From Paulinella micropora (taxonomy: Eukaryota > Cercozoa > Imbricatea > Euglyphida > Paulinellidae): a stretch of DNA of 64,000 bases. Location: assembly GCA_019918135.1 (NCBI GenBank), contig WBZZ01001242.1:61001-125000 (forward strand), read 5' to 3'. The translations under genes and the position numbers were made by a program. Positions 20,335 to 30,305 of the stretch are shown here, one piece after another (the stretch's first letter is position 1; every line of letters begins with the position of its first letter). The notes beneath the pieces are model-generated. The model worked only from the letters and a program-made list of their open reading frames with translations. It was not told the origin of the DNA and did no database searches.

Positions 20335-21360
20335 TACATTAGAGTACTACACATACATACATACATATATACATACTGCCTTTGCCATACAAGCAAGCTA
20401 GCAATCGTCTTTGTTCCGGCGAGACCTTGTTTTCTCTTGCCTGTTGCCTTGCCTGCCACCAAATCGCTTGATTAGTGGGAACTGCACACAGGCACCTCCA
20501 GTTTCGGTTGTGTGCATGCACCCAAACAGTACTAACATGGGGGGGGGCGCCCCCCCCCCTCCCACACCAGGACAAGCAAAGGCAAGAGGGGGGGGGGGGA
20601 GGGCTCCCCCCCTTTTTTTTATTCTTCCCTCCCTCTGAGCCCCCTGAGCCCGGGGGGCTCAAAGAAAAGGGGAAGGGCAAGGGGGGAGGAGAAGAGCGCA
20701 GAAGCTACCAAAAAAAAATGCATTAAACGCCTCAACTAAGCCCCCCTCGACGGGGAGGATTGGTGCGCGCTGGCAGCAAAAACCCAACAGCTAACTGCCC
20801 AAAGTAGTTCTTGGCCAGGCTTTGCTTGGCTCCCGGCACCTAATACTGTCTCCTGCTGGTGACAGGCCCGGCGCGCTACCTAGAGCTTGACACTCGAAGA
20901 ATATTTAAGAAAGAAAGGGCGGGTCAGATGAGAGCCCCCCTGCAGATTTTCGAGTAAGTTTCCCAAACCTTTGCGCGTAAATAAAAAAAATATGTTGGCC
21001 CTTGACTTTTAATATTGGTATTCACAAAACCCTTCCTCTGTTTGAGCCGAGAAGCCTTTGCCTTCCAACCCCCGACATTAATACTCAGTGCCAAGTGTAA
21101 TACTTTGTCGAGCTTTTGTACTCTCCCGCGGGGCGTGATATGGTCAAGTTTTGGACGTTATATGGCTCAAGAATGCAGTTCCGTCGGAAAACCCGGCAAA
21201 GCATTGCCTTCTTCGATCTTACCACCGCCCGGGGGAGATGGAGCACTCCCCTCCCCTTTCCTCCTCCCCTTCTTCTTTGTCCCTCCCCTCTGCTTCTCCC
21301 TCCCTCTTGCCTGTCCTTTGGTTGTCGGGCAAAAAAAATTCCTGATTTCATATTTTTCTG
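20335..21360. repeat. Repeat-rich stretch
   Basis: CATACATACATA microsatellite near 20350. G/C foldback GGGGGGGCGCCCCCCCC near 20540. GAGCCCCCTGAGCCCGGGG and GCAGAAGCTACCAAAAAAA modules at 20640-20745. A CAGTGCCAAGTGTAATACTT element near 21087, and a MITE-like left end at about 21343. No gene supported. Confidence 0.7.
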
Positions 21361-21369
21361 ACCTTGGAC

Positions 21370-22010
21370 CTTTTCTTGTGGCCGATGTCTTGCTCGCACT
21401 GTCGCCACAGAAGGTCAGTCCTACCTGCTTTGCTAGCTGGCTCGGTGTCGCGGGCGTGCTGTGGCGCGGCCCAACGGATCCCTCGCTCGAGGCGCTGCTG
21501 TTCAGAGTGCTAGACCTCCTGGGGCTGCGCAGTTGCGTACGAGAGGGTCCTAACTTCCCGTGCACCGACGCCGGACGCAGACGTTACTGGAGCTGGTACT
21601 GTGCGGTGCCTACTCTGTTGATGGCGGCGACGTGACGTTTCGGCTGCAGGCCGTGCCGTCGGTGCTGTGTATGGTGGGCCTGTTGGCGACAGTGGGCGCG
21701 CCGGCTACTGCCTGGCTGCAACGTTGGGACCACGCTTTCAGGGAGCCCTGGGAGCTCTGGCGAACGATCCCTGCCGGGGCCTTCTATGCCAAGGGCTTTC
21801 GTTCGCCCGCGCCGCTGCTCAAGGCCGTACAACCGCGGGACTGGGACGACGCGGAAGACCTGGCGGGCCTTGCCGCTGCGGTCTCCGCCCTTGACGAGCT
21901 GCGCGCGAAATTGGCTAATCAGCTTACCTTGCTGCAAAGCGAGTGCGATTCTTGTGTGGCGTGCTTCGGGGAGCTTGGGCGCGACGAATGTACAGACCTA
22001 GTTCTCAGTG
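21370..22010 (+). pseudogene. F-box/LRR-like or helical gene remnant, frameshifted
   Basis: Coding-like sequence starts right at a MITE-like end: DVLLALSPQKVSPTCFASWL and DPSLEALLFRVLDLLGLRSC. It changes frame near 21565 and continues as TLLELVLCGAY, FRLQAVPSVLCMVGLLATVG, WDDAEDLAGLAAAVSALDEL, ending in Cys-rich SECDSCVACFGELG. The end runs into a CAGTGCCAG element at 22011. Not recognised. Likely a broken member of a lineage-specific family. Confidence 0.4.
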
Positions 22011-22131
22011 CCAGAATCAAAGCTTTGCCATGAATTTTTTAATTTTGTACACCGGCGAAGCACGCCCCTGCCTTCCTCTTCTCTCGGCCGCCCCCCTTTT
22101 TTCAGTGTCAAGTGTAAGACTTTGTCGAATT

Positions 22132-22410
22132 TTAATTAAAAAACTTTTTTTTGCAAATTCGGCGCAGCCGGACCAGCGCGGCTAGCGGCGACAACACCGC
22201 AGTGGAAAATCCCTGGCAGTACTCGAACGACAGCTGCTTCAGGCCCGTGAGTCCGGCCAGGGCACGGATGTCGTCGTCGCGCGCCGACCGGCTCCACGAC
22301 ACCACGCGCAGCGACCGGGCGCCGTGCAGGCAGGGCAGCAGCAACTCCCGCGGCCACCAGAGGGCCGAGCCCCACAGACCACCGCGCGACACCCCGCAGA
22401 CGGAACAGCG
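22132..22410 (-). pseudogene. F-box/LRR protein fragment
   Basis: The minus strand reads LFRLRGV (F-box end), then WWPRELLLPCLHGARSLRVV and GLTGLKQLSFEYCQGFSTAV, a clear LRR stretch. Two frames are needed near the F-box. Both ends merge with repeat sequence. Confidence 0.6.
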
Positions 22411-22654
22411 TGATGTACAAATTCTTGGCGCGCCCCTGCCTTCCTCCTTTTCTCTCCCACTCCCTGCTCTCAGACGGGGGGGGGGGGGGTTGTCCTTTGC
22501 AAAAAACCGAAATAGTGTGCAGAATTTCTTCCCGGGAAAGCACATGGTTTTGCGGCGGAAATACCTTTTGTAGCCAAGAGCGTGTGCTGGCCTGTACCGC
22601 CTAGAAGTAAAGATCCTACGGCGCCCCGCACCTCCAGTGTATAAGCCTGTCGAA

Positions 22655-22757
22655 CCCCCAGCTCGCAGTTACAAGAACCAGACGACGTGCTGGTCTGGCT
22701 GGGGTCGGCACGGTGGCCCCGCCTACACAAGGTAGAGCTAGAGTGCTCGGTGGGCCT
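22655..22757 (+). pseudogene. F-box/LRR fragment (duplicate of 8190-8346)
   Basis: Same DVLVWLGSARWPR...KVELECSVGL sequence as at 8190-8346, shortened at its 3' end by the microhomology deletion described for the segmental duplication. Confidence 0.7.
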
Positions 22758-22858
22758 GTTGCAGCATCAGTGAATTGGGTGCATAATGTGCCCAAGGCTG
22801 ACAAAGAATGTCCGAACTTGGGGAGAGAGAAGGAGCAATATCTCTCTTTCCTGTTCGC

Positions 22859-23485
22859 TTATTTTCTTTTTTTTTCTGGAACCAGTGTTAGCCAGGGATC
22901 GTCGAGAGCCAGATTTCTTTTTGCCACCACCACCAACCGGCGGGCAGCTTCTGTGCACGGTCCACGGGCCTGACCAGGGCCTCTGCTACCAGTGGTCTCT
23001 GTCCGTCGCTGCGCGGCCGTTTCCGCAGCATGTCGCGCAAATAAACTTTTTGTGTCACGTCCAACTCGCGTTCGGACCAGTACGTACACGCCACGCCTTT
23101 TTGGCCGGCACGCTGCGTACAGGACGCCGCCCTTCGCGTCGGCGGGCACTAGCTGTTGTACTCTCTGCGCCAGCGCCGGCTGCGCGATCCTCGCCAGGAA
23201 CAGCTTGGCCAAGGCCCGCTCCGTGTCCTGCCCGCAGCAGCCGCGGTGCTCGTCCTGGTCCGCGTCGCGGCATTTGCGGCTGCAGTACACCGCGTCGTCG
23301 CAGCGCCGGCAGCGGCGGCCGCCGCCGAGAGAGGCGAGCCACCACTCGTCGCAGTCGTCGCGCCAGCACAACAACAACAGGAGTTCTTGGCCCCCGTTTG
23401 CTCGGCCGATCACGACACGCCTCTTTTTCTTCATCTGCTGTCGGCTTGCCGTGCGGTCGCGCCGTCTCCTACCTTTGTGGCCCAT
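22859..23485 (-). pseudogene. MYND zinc finger gene, copy 2, 5-nt deletion
   Basis: Identical in layout to the MYND gene at 8656-9258, with the start ATG at 23485 and the zinc-finger residues preserved. A 5-nt deletion near 23100-23106 (GGCCGGGGCGGC reduced to GGCCGGC) shifts the frame after LYAACRP, giving a different C-terminus. The finger would still be made. Confidence 0.7.
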
Positions 23486-23608
23486 TTCAAAGCTGTCAAA
23501 CAAAAAGCCCACACAAGGTTCCGTTTCCTCCTTCCCCGAACACCAAGTAAGAAAATGCGACAGAACAACCACCCCAGTCTCAGAACGAATTGTCGACACT
23601 TGGCACTG

Positions 23609-23964
23609 AAAACTAGAGATTGAGAGGGACGGGGAAATATAGGGAGGAGCGGGGGGGGGGGGGGTTAATGGAGGCGTCTCGTGTATTTGTTTTTCTTTGC
23701 AGCTTCTGCGCACCCCCGTTGAAGAACCTGGAAGCACTGCCTTTCCGGTCGTATCATAGTCGTGCAAGTTAGTTTTGGTCGAAGAATTCATGCTTTAGTT
23801 TGTTGAGCTTTGTCCTGATCGCCAATGAATTTTTGAGCATTTTAGTAAGGTCATTGCACTCCCAATACTGCCGGCTGGACATCGCACCTGCCAGTGCTTG
23901 GCAGATTAACCTTTTGCTAAGCGACTAACTGTCCAAGTTAAGAATTTGTTTTAATATTTTTTTG
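23609..23964. other. Intergenic with inverted repeat module
   Basis: Positions about 23660-23715 are the inverted form of the GCAGAAGCTACAAAAAATACATG module. A G run is at 23650-23664. The remainder shows no coding signal. Confidence 0.5.
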
Positions 23965-24240
23965 CTAGCAGTTGATTGTAAAACGCACTGGAGGTTCTAC
24001 AACTAGATTCCGACGCATTTCAGTTAGTTGCTGCTGCAGGGTTATTATGCTATCATTCACAAGATCTAATTGGTTTTGTTCATCTGCATCTCCGTCTAAA
24101 GTCCACAGATAGCGATACATCAGTCTGTTATATTTGTCAGTTAGCATACTTAACGTATTGCAAGCAAGAACGTATTCTCGTTTGAGCGCGCGTTGGGCGC
24201 GAGAAGAAAATTCCGTCGAGTCGATTCGTCTGGTCGTCAT
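23965..24240 (-). CDS. Small conserved protein (paralogue of 20021-20308)
   Basis: 91 aa from the ATG at 24240. The open frame extends seven codons further up, but the paralogue starts at this Met. Shares SSRAQRALKREYV, LACNTLS, NRLMYRYLW, LDGDADE and FTINC with its paralogue. Soluble, helical, function unknown. Confidence 0.75.
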   Translation of the reverse strand: MTTRRIDSTEFSSRAQRALKREYVLACNTLSMLTDKYNRLMYRYLWTLDGDADEQNQLDLVNDSIITLQQQLTEMRRNLVVEPPVRFTINC

Positions 24241-24465
24241 CTGTGCACCAAGACAAGGCATTTTCTTGCTTCTTCTCCTGCCAGGTTCCGACGGGACCTT
24301 TCTCTTTGCTGTGCTTAGCTCTCTTTGCTGTATTGTTGATTAGTGCCAGCTGCGCGCAGGCGCATACAGTTTGGGTTGTGGTGCGGGGAGGGGGGCGCCC
24401 CCCAGGAAAAACTTACTCCTCTTTTCCCCCCTTCTCTCTCCCTCTCCTAGTTTTCAGTGGCATTG

Positions 24466-24660
24466 TAAGAGCTCCGGGAGTTGTTGCAGATGCTTTGTCC
24501 CGACCTCAAGATACCAGGCTATGGCTGGGGTGACATTTGTTTGCCAAACCGAAGCCAAGTCCTTGTTTTGCCCAACGACGAAGGCGAATCTCTGTGAACC
24601 GCAAGCCAGTTGCAAAGCCTGGGGGTAGCTGTTACAAACCTACCGCCTCACGTACTATGC
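24466..24660 (+). pseudogene. Sel1-like family, internal fragment
   Basis: The plus strand matches copies 2 and 3 over the block read there as LLQVLRSDLKVPGFGWGDIF and LPNDDG...TASQLQ. Here ELRELLQMLCPDLKIPGYGW, QVLVLPNDEG and ASQLQSLGVAVTNL are seen across frames with a stop and shifts. Its left edge is exactly a TTTTCAGTGGCATTGTAAGA element. Confidence 0.7.
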
Positions 24661-25098
24661 CGAGGCAAAGAGGACACGACAATTCGTCCGGTACCTCTGT
24701 CTGGTCGTGGGCAAACCAGTCTGGCATGAAGTGCCCGGCTAGACGAGCACGGTGCGCAACGGTGCTTGGCACAAACTAGCGTATGGCAACGGACTGTTTG
24801 TGGCGGTTCTGCAGAAGGACGACTATAATGTCGAATATGCTAACAGGCCTGGTATCGCGCGACGGGGTTACTTGGGACCCCCAGTATCGATATCACTGTT
24901 GCGTGATCCTGGCAACAGTTTGTGCCTACCTTCTCTAGAAACGTGCATGCTCACGACCTAGCCAGGCCAACAACGCGTAGATACAAGTCCCATGCCCCGA
25001 GGAATGAAAAAGCAAGTTGTACATATTATATATGTTTTTCTGAAAGCGGCACTTATACGCCGGATCCGACGCATTTCAGTTAGTTGCTAGAACTCAAA
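24661..25098. other. Unassigned sequence
   Basis: No convincing frame. Near 25061-25090 there is a short copy of the 3' part of the small-protein gene (CCGACGCATTTCAGTTAGTT, also at 24009-24028). A TATTATATATG box lies near 25024 upstream of the next gene. Confidence 0.4.
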
Positions 25099-25782
25099 AT
25101 GTTAGTTATTGCCAGGAGGCAGTCAGACACAGACCGTGGTTCGATTCTGGACGAGACGAACTCGTCGAGGTTCCCTTTCCAAACAGACATCGCCATCCGG
25201 CACTTGTGCTTGCACAACATGACGCTAAGGCTACGTCAGCAACAAGCATTCAAAGTCGAAGGTAATTTGGTCCAGGAACTCCACATTCTGCAGACGAAGC
25301 TCCAGCTGCAGGACAGAAACGCCTTCAACCTAGTCGATTGTACGCGGCTGAAGAAATTTGCTTTTACGGCGCAACGTCCGAAAGAGCAAAAGCAGCGGTT
25401 CCAATTAATAGCTATCTGCAACTCGGGAGCACAAGGGAAGTCGCTCGAACTAGATATTGACAGTGCCCAGGTCGTTGACGTGGCAAACTGCGCTGTAAAA
25501 CAGATTACGTTCACCTTGCGTCTCGACGACGCGCGTCACGGCTCGCTTTCGAAGTTTGAGGTCAGTTATTGTCCCAAGCTTGAAATAGTGGCCTTTATTC
25601 CCCAGGCAGTTCGCCAAGAAGACATCGCCAAACCTGCTACCGGCTGGAATACTAACGACGACATTACCGTCAAGGTCTGCGATTGCAAAAACTTCGAGGC
25701 TGTTGTTCTGCCTGCCCGGTTGACCACCTACCAGAACTTATTCTGCCCGCAAACAACAACGCAGGTGCGAGAAGCATACTGA
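25099..25782 (+). CDS. Leucine-rich, beta-solenoid-like protein
   Basis: 227 aa from the ATG at 25099. Short hydrophobic strands recur every 20-25 residues (LCLHNMTLRL, LHILQTKLQL, CTRLKKFAF, LELDIDSAQ, VDVANCAVKQITFTL, FEVSYCPKLEIVAF, VKVCDCKNFEAVV). This resembles a degenerate LRR or beta-solenoid. No F-box is present, so it may be a stand-alone LRR module. TATATATG lies about 70 nt upstream. Codon use looks uniform and the gene is intact. Confidence 0.7.
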   Translation: MLVIARRQSDTDRGSILDETNSSRFPFQTDIAIRHLCLHNMTLRLRQQQAFKVEGNLVQELHILQTKLQLQDRNAFNLVDCTRLKKFAFTAQRPKEQKQRFQLIAICNSGAQGKSLELDIDSAQVVDVANCAVKQITFTLRLDDARHGSLSKFEVSYCPKLEIVAFIPQAVRQEDIAKPATGWNTNDDITVKVCDCKNFEAVVLPARLTTYQNLFCPQTTTQVREAY

Positions 25783-27161
25783 GAGTCCAGAGGATGCAGC
25801 TACCCGCGGGCTACGAACCCCCCTCGGGCTGGACCTTGGCACTAGAAAACTAACCTTAAGTTATTAATTAAAAAAACAACAAGTAGTAGTAAGCTTGTCT
25901 GCCGGATTCCGCATTGACGGTAGCACCAATTTTTAAGCACAGCCCAACGTGGGCCAATGCTAAGCTACACAACAAGTTTTTTTGGTTTTTTAACGAACGG
26001 AGAACTGGGGGGTTAGTGGAGGCGTCTCGTGTATTTGTTTTTCTTTGCGGCTTCTGCGCCCTTCCCCTGTTCTTTGAGCCCCCCGGGCTCAGGGGGCTCA
26101 GGTGGAGGGAAGAAACAAAAAAAAAGGGGGGGGGCGCCCCCGTCCACACCCCCTTTCCCGTCAGTTTCTTTTGTTGTCGCGCAAAAAAATCTTTTTTTCC
26201 TCGTTTCATATTCCTGCAGATATTTTTCTGACATTGTGCACGGGTGGCCGAGCCATGGCACGGAAAGGACGCAGTCGGGGTAGCGAGGCTCTTGTCTACT
26301 TGGTACATTGCCCACTGCCCATCCAACCGCCGCAGGTTCGTGCTGGAGCCCCGGACATCGTTTTCTTCTGCAGTCCCTCCCCTCGTGTGAATAGGTCTTG
26401 TTATAAAGAATTTGGTGCTGCCAGCTGAATCTGCGCTTTAAGACAGCCACGGTGTCGTCGGAATATTAGTTTTCCACAGGGCAGCAGCTCGTGCAAGACC
26501 GGCACAGCCTAGAACTAGCAAGAGACAGTCTGTCGTTGTTTCCACGCTATTAAAAAGCTTAGTCCTGATTTATGTCTTTTTTAAAAAGAAGTTTAATAAA
26601 ACTCTGACAAAGTCAATGTGCCTGGCTGATTTTTACCTGTATGGGACAGAGGGTGCGCCGTTGGTAAAAACAGGGAGGCTCCCTCTGCTTGACGGTGATT
26701 CGGCGCGGTCCGCCTTGGGGGGATTTAAATGAAGGAAATGACACCTTTTGCTGCCCAGGAAAAACCCCGGGAGGAAATGTCTGCTCTTGCTGGGAATAGT
26801 CTTTTCTTCCGCGCCCAAATTGTCTAGCTTGGTCGGGCCTCGGTTGCAGTCGTTGCCACTTTCCTTGGGCGCCCTCCGCCTAATAGCGCCAGCAGCAGCA
26901 GCAGCGGTCGGATCAGCTTAGCCCAGTTGCTATCGAAGGGGGCGCAACAGACAGGACAAGCTTTCGCCCTTGGCCCCATGCTACGGATGAGAGGTGTGGG
27001 GAGGGACGAAGTGGCAGGCAGAGGGAGAACGGAGGGGAAAACGGGGGAGGGGACGGAGAGAAAGGGCGGGGTGCCCCCCCCCTCCCTCCAGAAAAAATTC
27101 CCTCCCCAAAAGAAACTTTTTCTTGTAAGTATTGCACATCGCTGAATATGGTTAGCTCGGG
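25783..27161. repeat. Repeat-rich intergenic region
   Basis: Inverted CTTGGCACTAGAAAACTA element at 25836. Inverted GGCTTCTGCGCCC module with GAGCCCCCCGGGCTCAGGGG at 26010-26105. G/C foldback near 26120. A MITE-like copy at 26200-26340, then the 26350-26618 direct repeat. A G-rich to C-rich stretch lies at 26990-27105. No gene supported. Confidence 0.7.
26350..26618. repeat. Dispersed direct repeat, copy 2 (partner 15923-16190)
   Basis: Degenerate relative to copy 1. On the minus strand the signal-peptide ATG is replaced and the GTAAG is lost, while GCAGCAGCTCGTGC and ACTAGCAAGAGACAGTCTGT are retained. Confidence 0.85.
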
Positions 27162-27443
27162 TTACAAGAAGGGGCGCCGCAACCGCGGGCGTACGATGTT
27201 GTCACGTGCGCACCTGGACTGCGCGGCCGAGTGCCCTTGCTCCGCCGCACGCGTGTACCACTTGACAGCCTGGGTCTTATTTTTAGCCACACCCGTACCC
27301 TTTCGGAAACATTCGGCGAGCTTATACTGCGCAATTGCGTCTCCCTGCTCGGCCGCGCGCGTGTACCACTGGGCCGTTAGGGCCTCATCCCTTGCTTCCT
27401 GGGCACCTTGCGGCCCCCCTGCTCCTGTTGGCTCGGGCCCCAT
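27162..27443 (-). CDS. Two-repeat Sel1 protein
   Basis: 93 aa from the ATG at 27443, chosen because upstream sequence in this frame is repeat DNA. Two canonical Sel1 repeats are visible: AQWYTRAAEQGDAIAQYKLA...GTGVAKNKTQA, then VKWYTRAAEQGHSAAQ. They carry the usual W-Y, A-x-x-G and A-Q-x-x-L positions. The chain ends after the start of a third repeat with a basic tail, so it may be a truncated longer protein. Sel1 proteins act as adaptors in ubiquitin/ER-type complexes. No partner is apparent. Confidence 0.7.
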   Translation of the reverse strand: MGPEPTGAGGPQGAQEARDEALTAQWYTRAAEQGDAIAQYKLAECFRKGTGVAKNKTQAVKWYTRAAEQGHSAAQSRCARDNIVRPRLRRPFL

Positions 27444-27930
27444 CGTCGCGGTATTACAAGATTCTGCCCTTGCGAAAAGGGAGGGAGGGGTAAAAGAGAG
27501 AAGGGAGAGAGGGGGGGGGGGCGTCCCCCCCCCTCTCCTTTTTTTGTCTTCTTGAAACAGACATGTGGACAGGGACGGGGGGAAGAAAATCCCCCCTCTC
27601 TTTCCTCCCATCTCTTTTATCCTCCCGCCGAAGCACAGCACCCTCGGGTGCCCTTGCTCCAGGCTAGTTTGAGAACAGCTTAGAAAATAGGATCTGAACC
27701 TGCGAATACGGCAAAGTACCGGTCGTGAGCTAAACCCCGCACGCACAGCGTGAAATAATTGATTTGGCGCTGACCCCAACGCAACAGCCGATCCAAGCCT
27801 ACAACACGGCTTGCTGACCCTGATAGATGGCGTTTCTAGGCCTGCGCACACGGGTGGCCAACTCAAAGAACTCTTGGAATTCTTGTGCTTGGATCGAAGA
27901 CAGCTCGCAAAAAAGACAGCCACTGTGATC
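27444..27930. other. Non-coding, foldback sequence
   Basis: A GGGGGGGGGGGCGTCCCCCCC foldback near 27510-27535 sits between purine and pyrimidine tracts. No gene supported. Confidence 0.5.
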
Positions 27931-28092
27931 GACGGAATCAAAGCCAGGTACTAGTGTTGCCAGCCGCTAGCGGGCAGCCACTGTGGTCGGCGGAACAGCT
28001 CGTGTGGCTTGGAGTCTCCACGGCTATGTCCCAGCTAGGCGGCGAGCCGCTCAAGAATGTTAAGCGATCAAGTGCGACAATGAAACCATAAC
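27930..28092 (+). pseudogene. Junction of two unrelated gene fragments
   Basis: First part: SQVLVLPAASGQPLWSAEQL and WLGVSTAMSQLG match the QVLILPNKDGVPVWTASQLQ block of the Sel1-like family. It then switches directly to EPLKNVKRSSATM, which matches the 9515-10075 gene (EPLKNVKRYMSRDQVRQW) at DNA level with an internal deletion. The whole remnant is only about 160 bp. Confidence 0.65.
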
Positions 28093-28423
28093 AGTCTGGC
28101 CTGAGGATTCTATGTCTGACATTTCTTTGCCCTGTCAGGGTGAGCTAGTGCACGTGCCCGCGCCGACCGGGCCACACGGGTTTGTAGCGTGATATAGCTG
28201 CTAAAGGCAACAACCAGCTGATTTCCTTTTCATGCGCCCCTACGTCTTTCTTCTCCCTCTCACATTCCCGCCTGGCCCCTGTTATTGACCAAGTCATACC
28301 TTTTTTTTTTAAATAAAAACAGAACGTCGGCTCTAGTAAAAGATGTTGCATAGCGCTAAGTCGCGCATGATCTCAGACGACGTGTCCCACTTGCTTGTTT
28401 CTTGCGGCATAAAGTGGAGTAGG

Positions 28424-28516
28424 CACGCCATCACCTCGGCTACGGCGCTTGCGTCACGCCATCACCTCGGCTACGGCGCTTGCGTCACGCCATCACCTCG
28501 GCTACGGCGCTTGCGT
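28424..28516. repeat. 31-bp tandem repeat, three copies
   Basis: CACGCCATCACCTCGGCTAC plus GGCGCTTGCGT starts at 28424, 28455 and 28486. The copies are contiguous and identical by eye. The third overlaps the 3' end and stop codon of the gene on the minus strand. No spacers, so not CRISPR. Confidence 0.9.
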
Positions 28517-28925
28517 CGTAGCGTTTGCTGCGGCTGGGATGGACTTGTGTTTGTGCAAGATTCGTTCTACTGAACGTTTCTGTCAATCCTACCCGTGATA
28601 CTTTTCTCCCAAGTGTATGCATGACCCGCAGGAACTCTTTTTGTGAAATTTCTGTTGCTTCTCTTGCTTTCCGTAAGTCTTTTCGGACTTGAGACGGAAG
28701 CGGGGTTTTGTACCGCGTACTTAGACCTAGGCTTAGGTCTAATGTGTCTTGCGCTTTTTCCTTCCAGTCAGCATCCTTGTAACTGCTAAGTTGTTGCATA
28801 TCATTGAAAGATAACAACAAGTCCATGGATTTTCGTTCGGTATCGGTTAGAGCTAGCCCACTAGTCAAGTCGATTGATTGCGAGGACCGCTTTTTGCCAC
28901 ATCTCTTACAAACTCTCCAACTCAT
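28485..28925 (-). CDS. CxxC zinc-ribbon-start helical protein
   Basis: 146 aa from the ATG at 28925. It starts MSWRVCKRCGKKR, a CxxC knuckle followed by basic residues, much like the start of the 497-aa protein at 49362-50855 (TSCANCGKKK). The remainder is helical and charged. The stop lies in a 31-bp triplicated sequence, so the tail may be recently altered. No second Cys pair, so metal binding would need partner residues or a dimer. Confidence 0.6.
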   Translation of the reverse strand: MSWRVCKRCGKKRSSQSIDLTSGLALTDTERKSMDLLLSFNDMQQLSSYKDADWKEKAQDTLDLSLGLSTRYKTPLPSQVRKDLRKAREATEISQKEFLRVMHTLGRKVSRVGLTETFSRTNLAQTQVHPSRSKRYDASAVAEVMA

Positions 28926-29464
28926 GACAAGAGAGATTGTATTTCCCTTTAGAAAGAAAGACCTCGTTTCTATGATAACAAAAGGGGGGGGGGGCCAGTG
29001 GTCACGGATGATGAGGGACCAGACGGGGGGGTTGTGTGAAGTATTTGGGGGTAACAATACTGAGCTCGATGGGTTAGATGACTTGAAGACTTGCTTTAGT
29101 AATAAGCATAACTAGAAGCGGATGCAGTCCAGTTTGCATTTGTCTGAGGAGTGCTTGCCACAAAGGTTAGGGCTTGGTAGCATATTGGAGAGCGCGTCGG
29201 CGAGACTGTGCGCGTTACCAAAGGTGTGGGAGTCAGCGACGCGGTGGGCGTGATTGACACGGTAGAAGTTGGACAGGGACGGCGTGCCGCGAAGCATGTA
29301 GCTCGTGTCTACCACACGCAACAGATCCCATCTAAGCGGAAAAGGAGAGGGGGAGGGGGGAGCAGGGGTGTGCTAGCCGTGCCCCTTTTTCTGTCCACGC
29401 AGGAAAAACAAGAAAAGTAAAGAAAGGAGGGGGGCGAGAGAATCTTTGTAAAAGGCCATGAGTA
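28926..29464. other. Unassigned; short fragments
   Basis: 29025-29050 (GGGTTGTRTGAAGTATTTG) resembles part of the 42514-43158 gene. 29436-29462 resembles 46875-46900. Otherwise no coding frame is convincing. Confidence 0.35.
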
Positions 29465-29555
29465 GCTTACCCGCAAGGCACTCTTGTTTGCGAGGTACGT
29501 CCGAAAGAAGACCCTCCGTGACACAAATTTAGATGACCTGGAGCCCTGGTGAAGA
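29465..29555 (+). pseudogene. 3' end copy of the 9515-10075 gene
   Basis: About 90 bp identical except for a few bases to 9988-10078. It encodes RKALLFARYVRKKTLRDTN and the end LDDLEPW plus stop. Confidence 0.85.
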
Positions 29556-29689
29556 AGAAAGCCGGCAGGGCTAGTTTGTGGAGAAAATCGAACCAGTGCT
29601 GCGCGGGCTGCTGCTGCTGGGCGTGCCTTGGACAAGATTAAAATTTTGTCAGTGATTTTTTGTTGAGGCAGTCAGTCAGTCAGGCTCTC

Positions 29690-29945
29690 GACGCGCAGCC
29701 TGACGCTGATGTCTGCAGACAACTTGTCGTCGAGCATGCCGAAGGTGTCGTGCCAGGCTAGAAACCGCAGCTCCGGCAAGCGCGCAAGGCATTCTAGCAT
29801 GTCTGCCACGTCCCGAGCCTCGATCGCACAGACCTCTGCGCGACACACCCCGCAGGCGGAACAGCTCGATGTGCGGCAGAAACGAAAGCAGCAGCCTGAC
29901 CACGTCCGCCGGCGGCGGCGCGTGTAGCGCAGGCGTTGTTTTCTG
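29690..29945 (-). pseudogene. F-box/LRR gene collapsed by internal deletion
   Basis: On the minus strand an F-box (PPPADVVRLLLSFLPHIELF, RLRGVSRRGL) is followed within about 20 bases, in another frame, by a C-terminal LRR segment (DMLECLARLPELRFLAWHD...VRLRVESLTD, then stop). The missing middle and the frame change indicate a large internal deletion. Confidence 0.65.
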
Positions 29946-30138
29946 GCGCTTTCTCGCTCGCGCCGGCTTCTTCATGTGCCGTTTGGCTAGCAAAAGAAAC
30001 AAAAATAATAATAAAAAAAGGTGAGGGAGGGGTAAAAAGAATGGGGGAGAGGAGGCCGGCCCGCACGGGGGAAGGAGAGCTCCTTTTGCTGCCCCCTCCA
30101 CACACTTTCTTTTTCTCTCGCTTTTCAATTCTTTCCTC

Positions 30139-30305
30139 TTTTCATATTTCCGCAGATCTTGCGCACGATGGCCGAGCCATGGCTCCAACAGGGCGCCGTC
30201 GGGTTGTGAGGCCCTTGTCCACCTGGTACATTGACCACCGCGCATCCATCCGCCGCAGGGCTGTGCGCAGGATCTGCGGAAACTCCGCGGAAATATGAAA
30301 AGTAG
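30139..30305. mobile_element. MITE-like element (TIR family), copy
   Basis: Compact copy of about 167 bp. Left end TTTTCATATTTCCGCAGATC and right end GCGGAAATATGAAAAGTAG are inverted. The core has GCATCCATCCGCCGCAGG. Confidence 0.8.

Larger units (their letters stand above)
22103..23608. mobile_element. Cassette bounded by inverted CAGTGYCAAGTGT ends
   Basis: The left end TTTTCAGTGTCAAGTGTAAG (22099) and the right end, reverse complement TTTTCAGTGCCAAGTGTCGA (ending 23612), are inverted copies of the common short element. Between them lie an F-box/LRR remnant, a second fragment of the same family and the MYND copy. The contents match 7940-9360. The arrangement suggests movement or duplication of the whole segment, but no transposase and no clear target duplication are visible. 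Confidence 0.45.

Noticed and set aside
28424..28516. CRISPR-like repeats
   Set aside because: The three 31-bp copies are contiguous, with no spacers and no cas genes.
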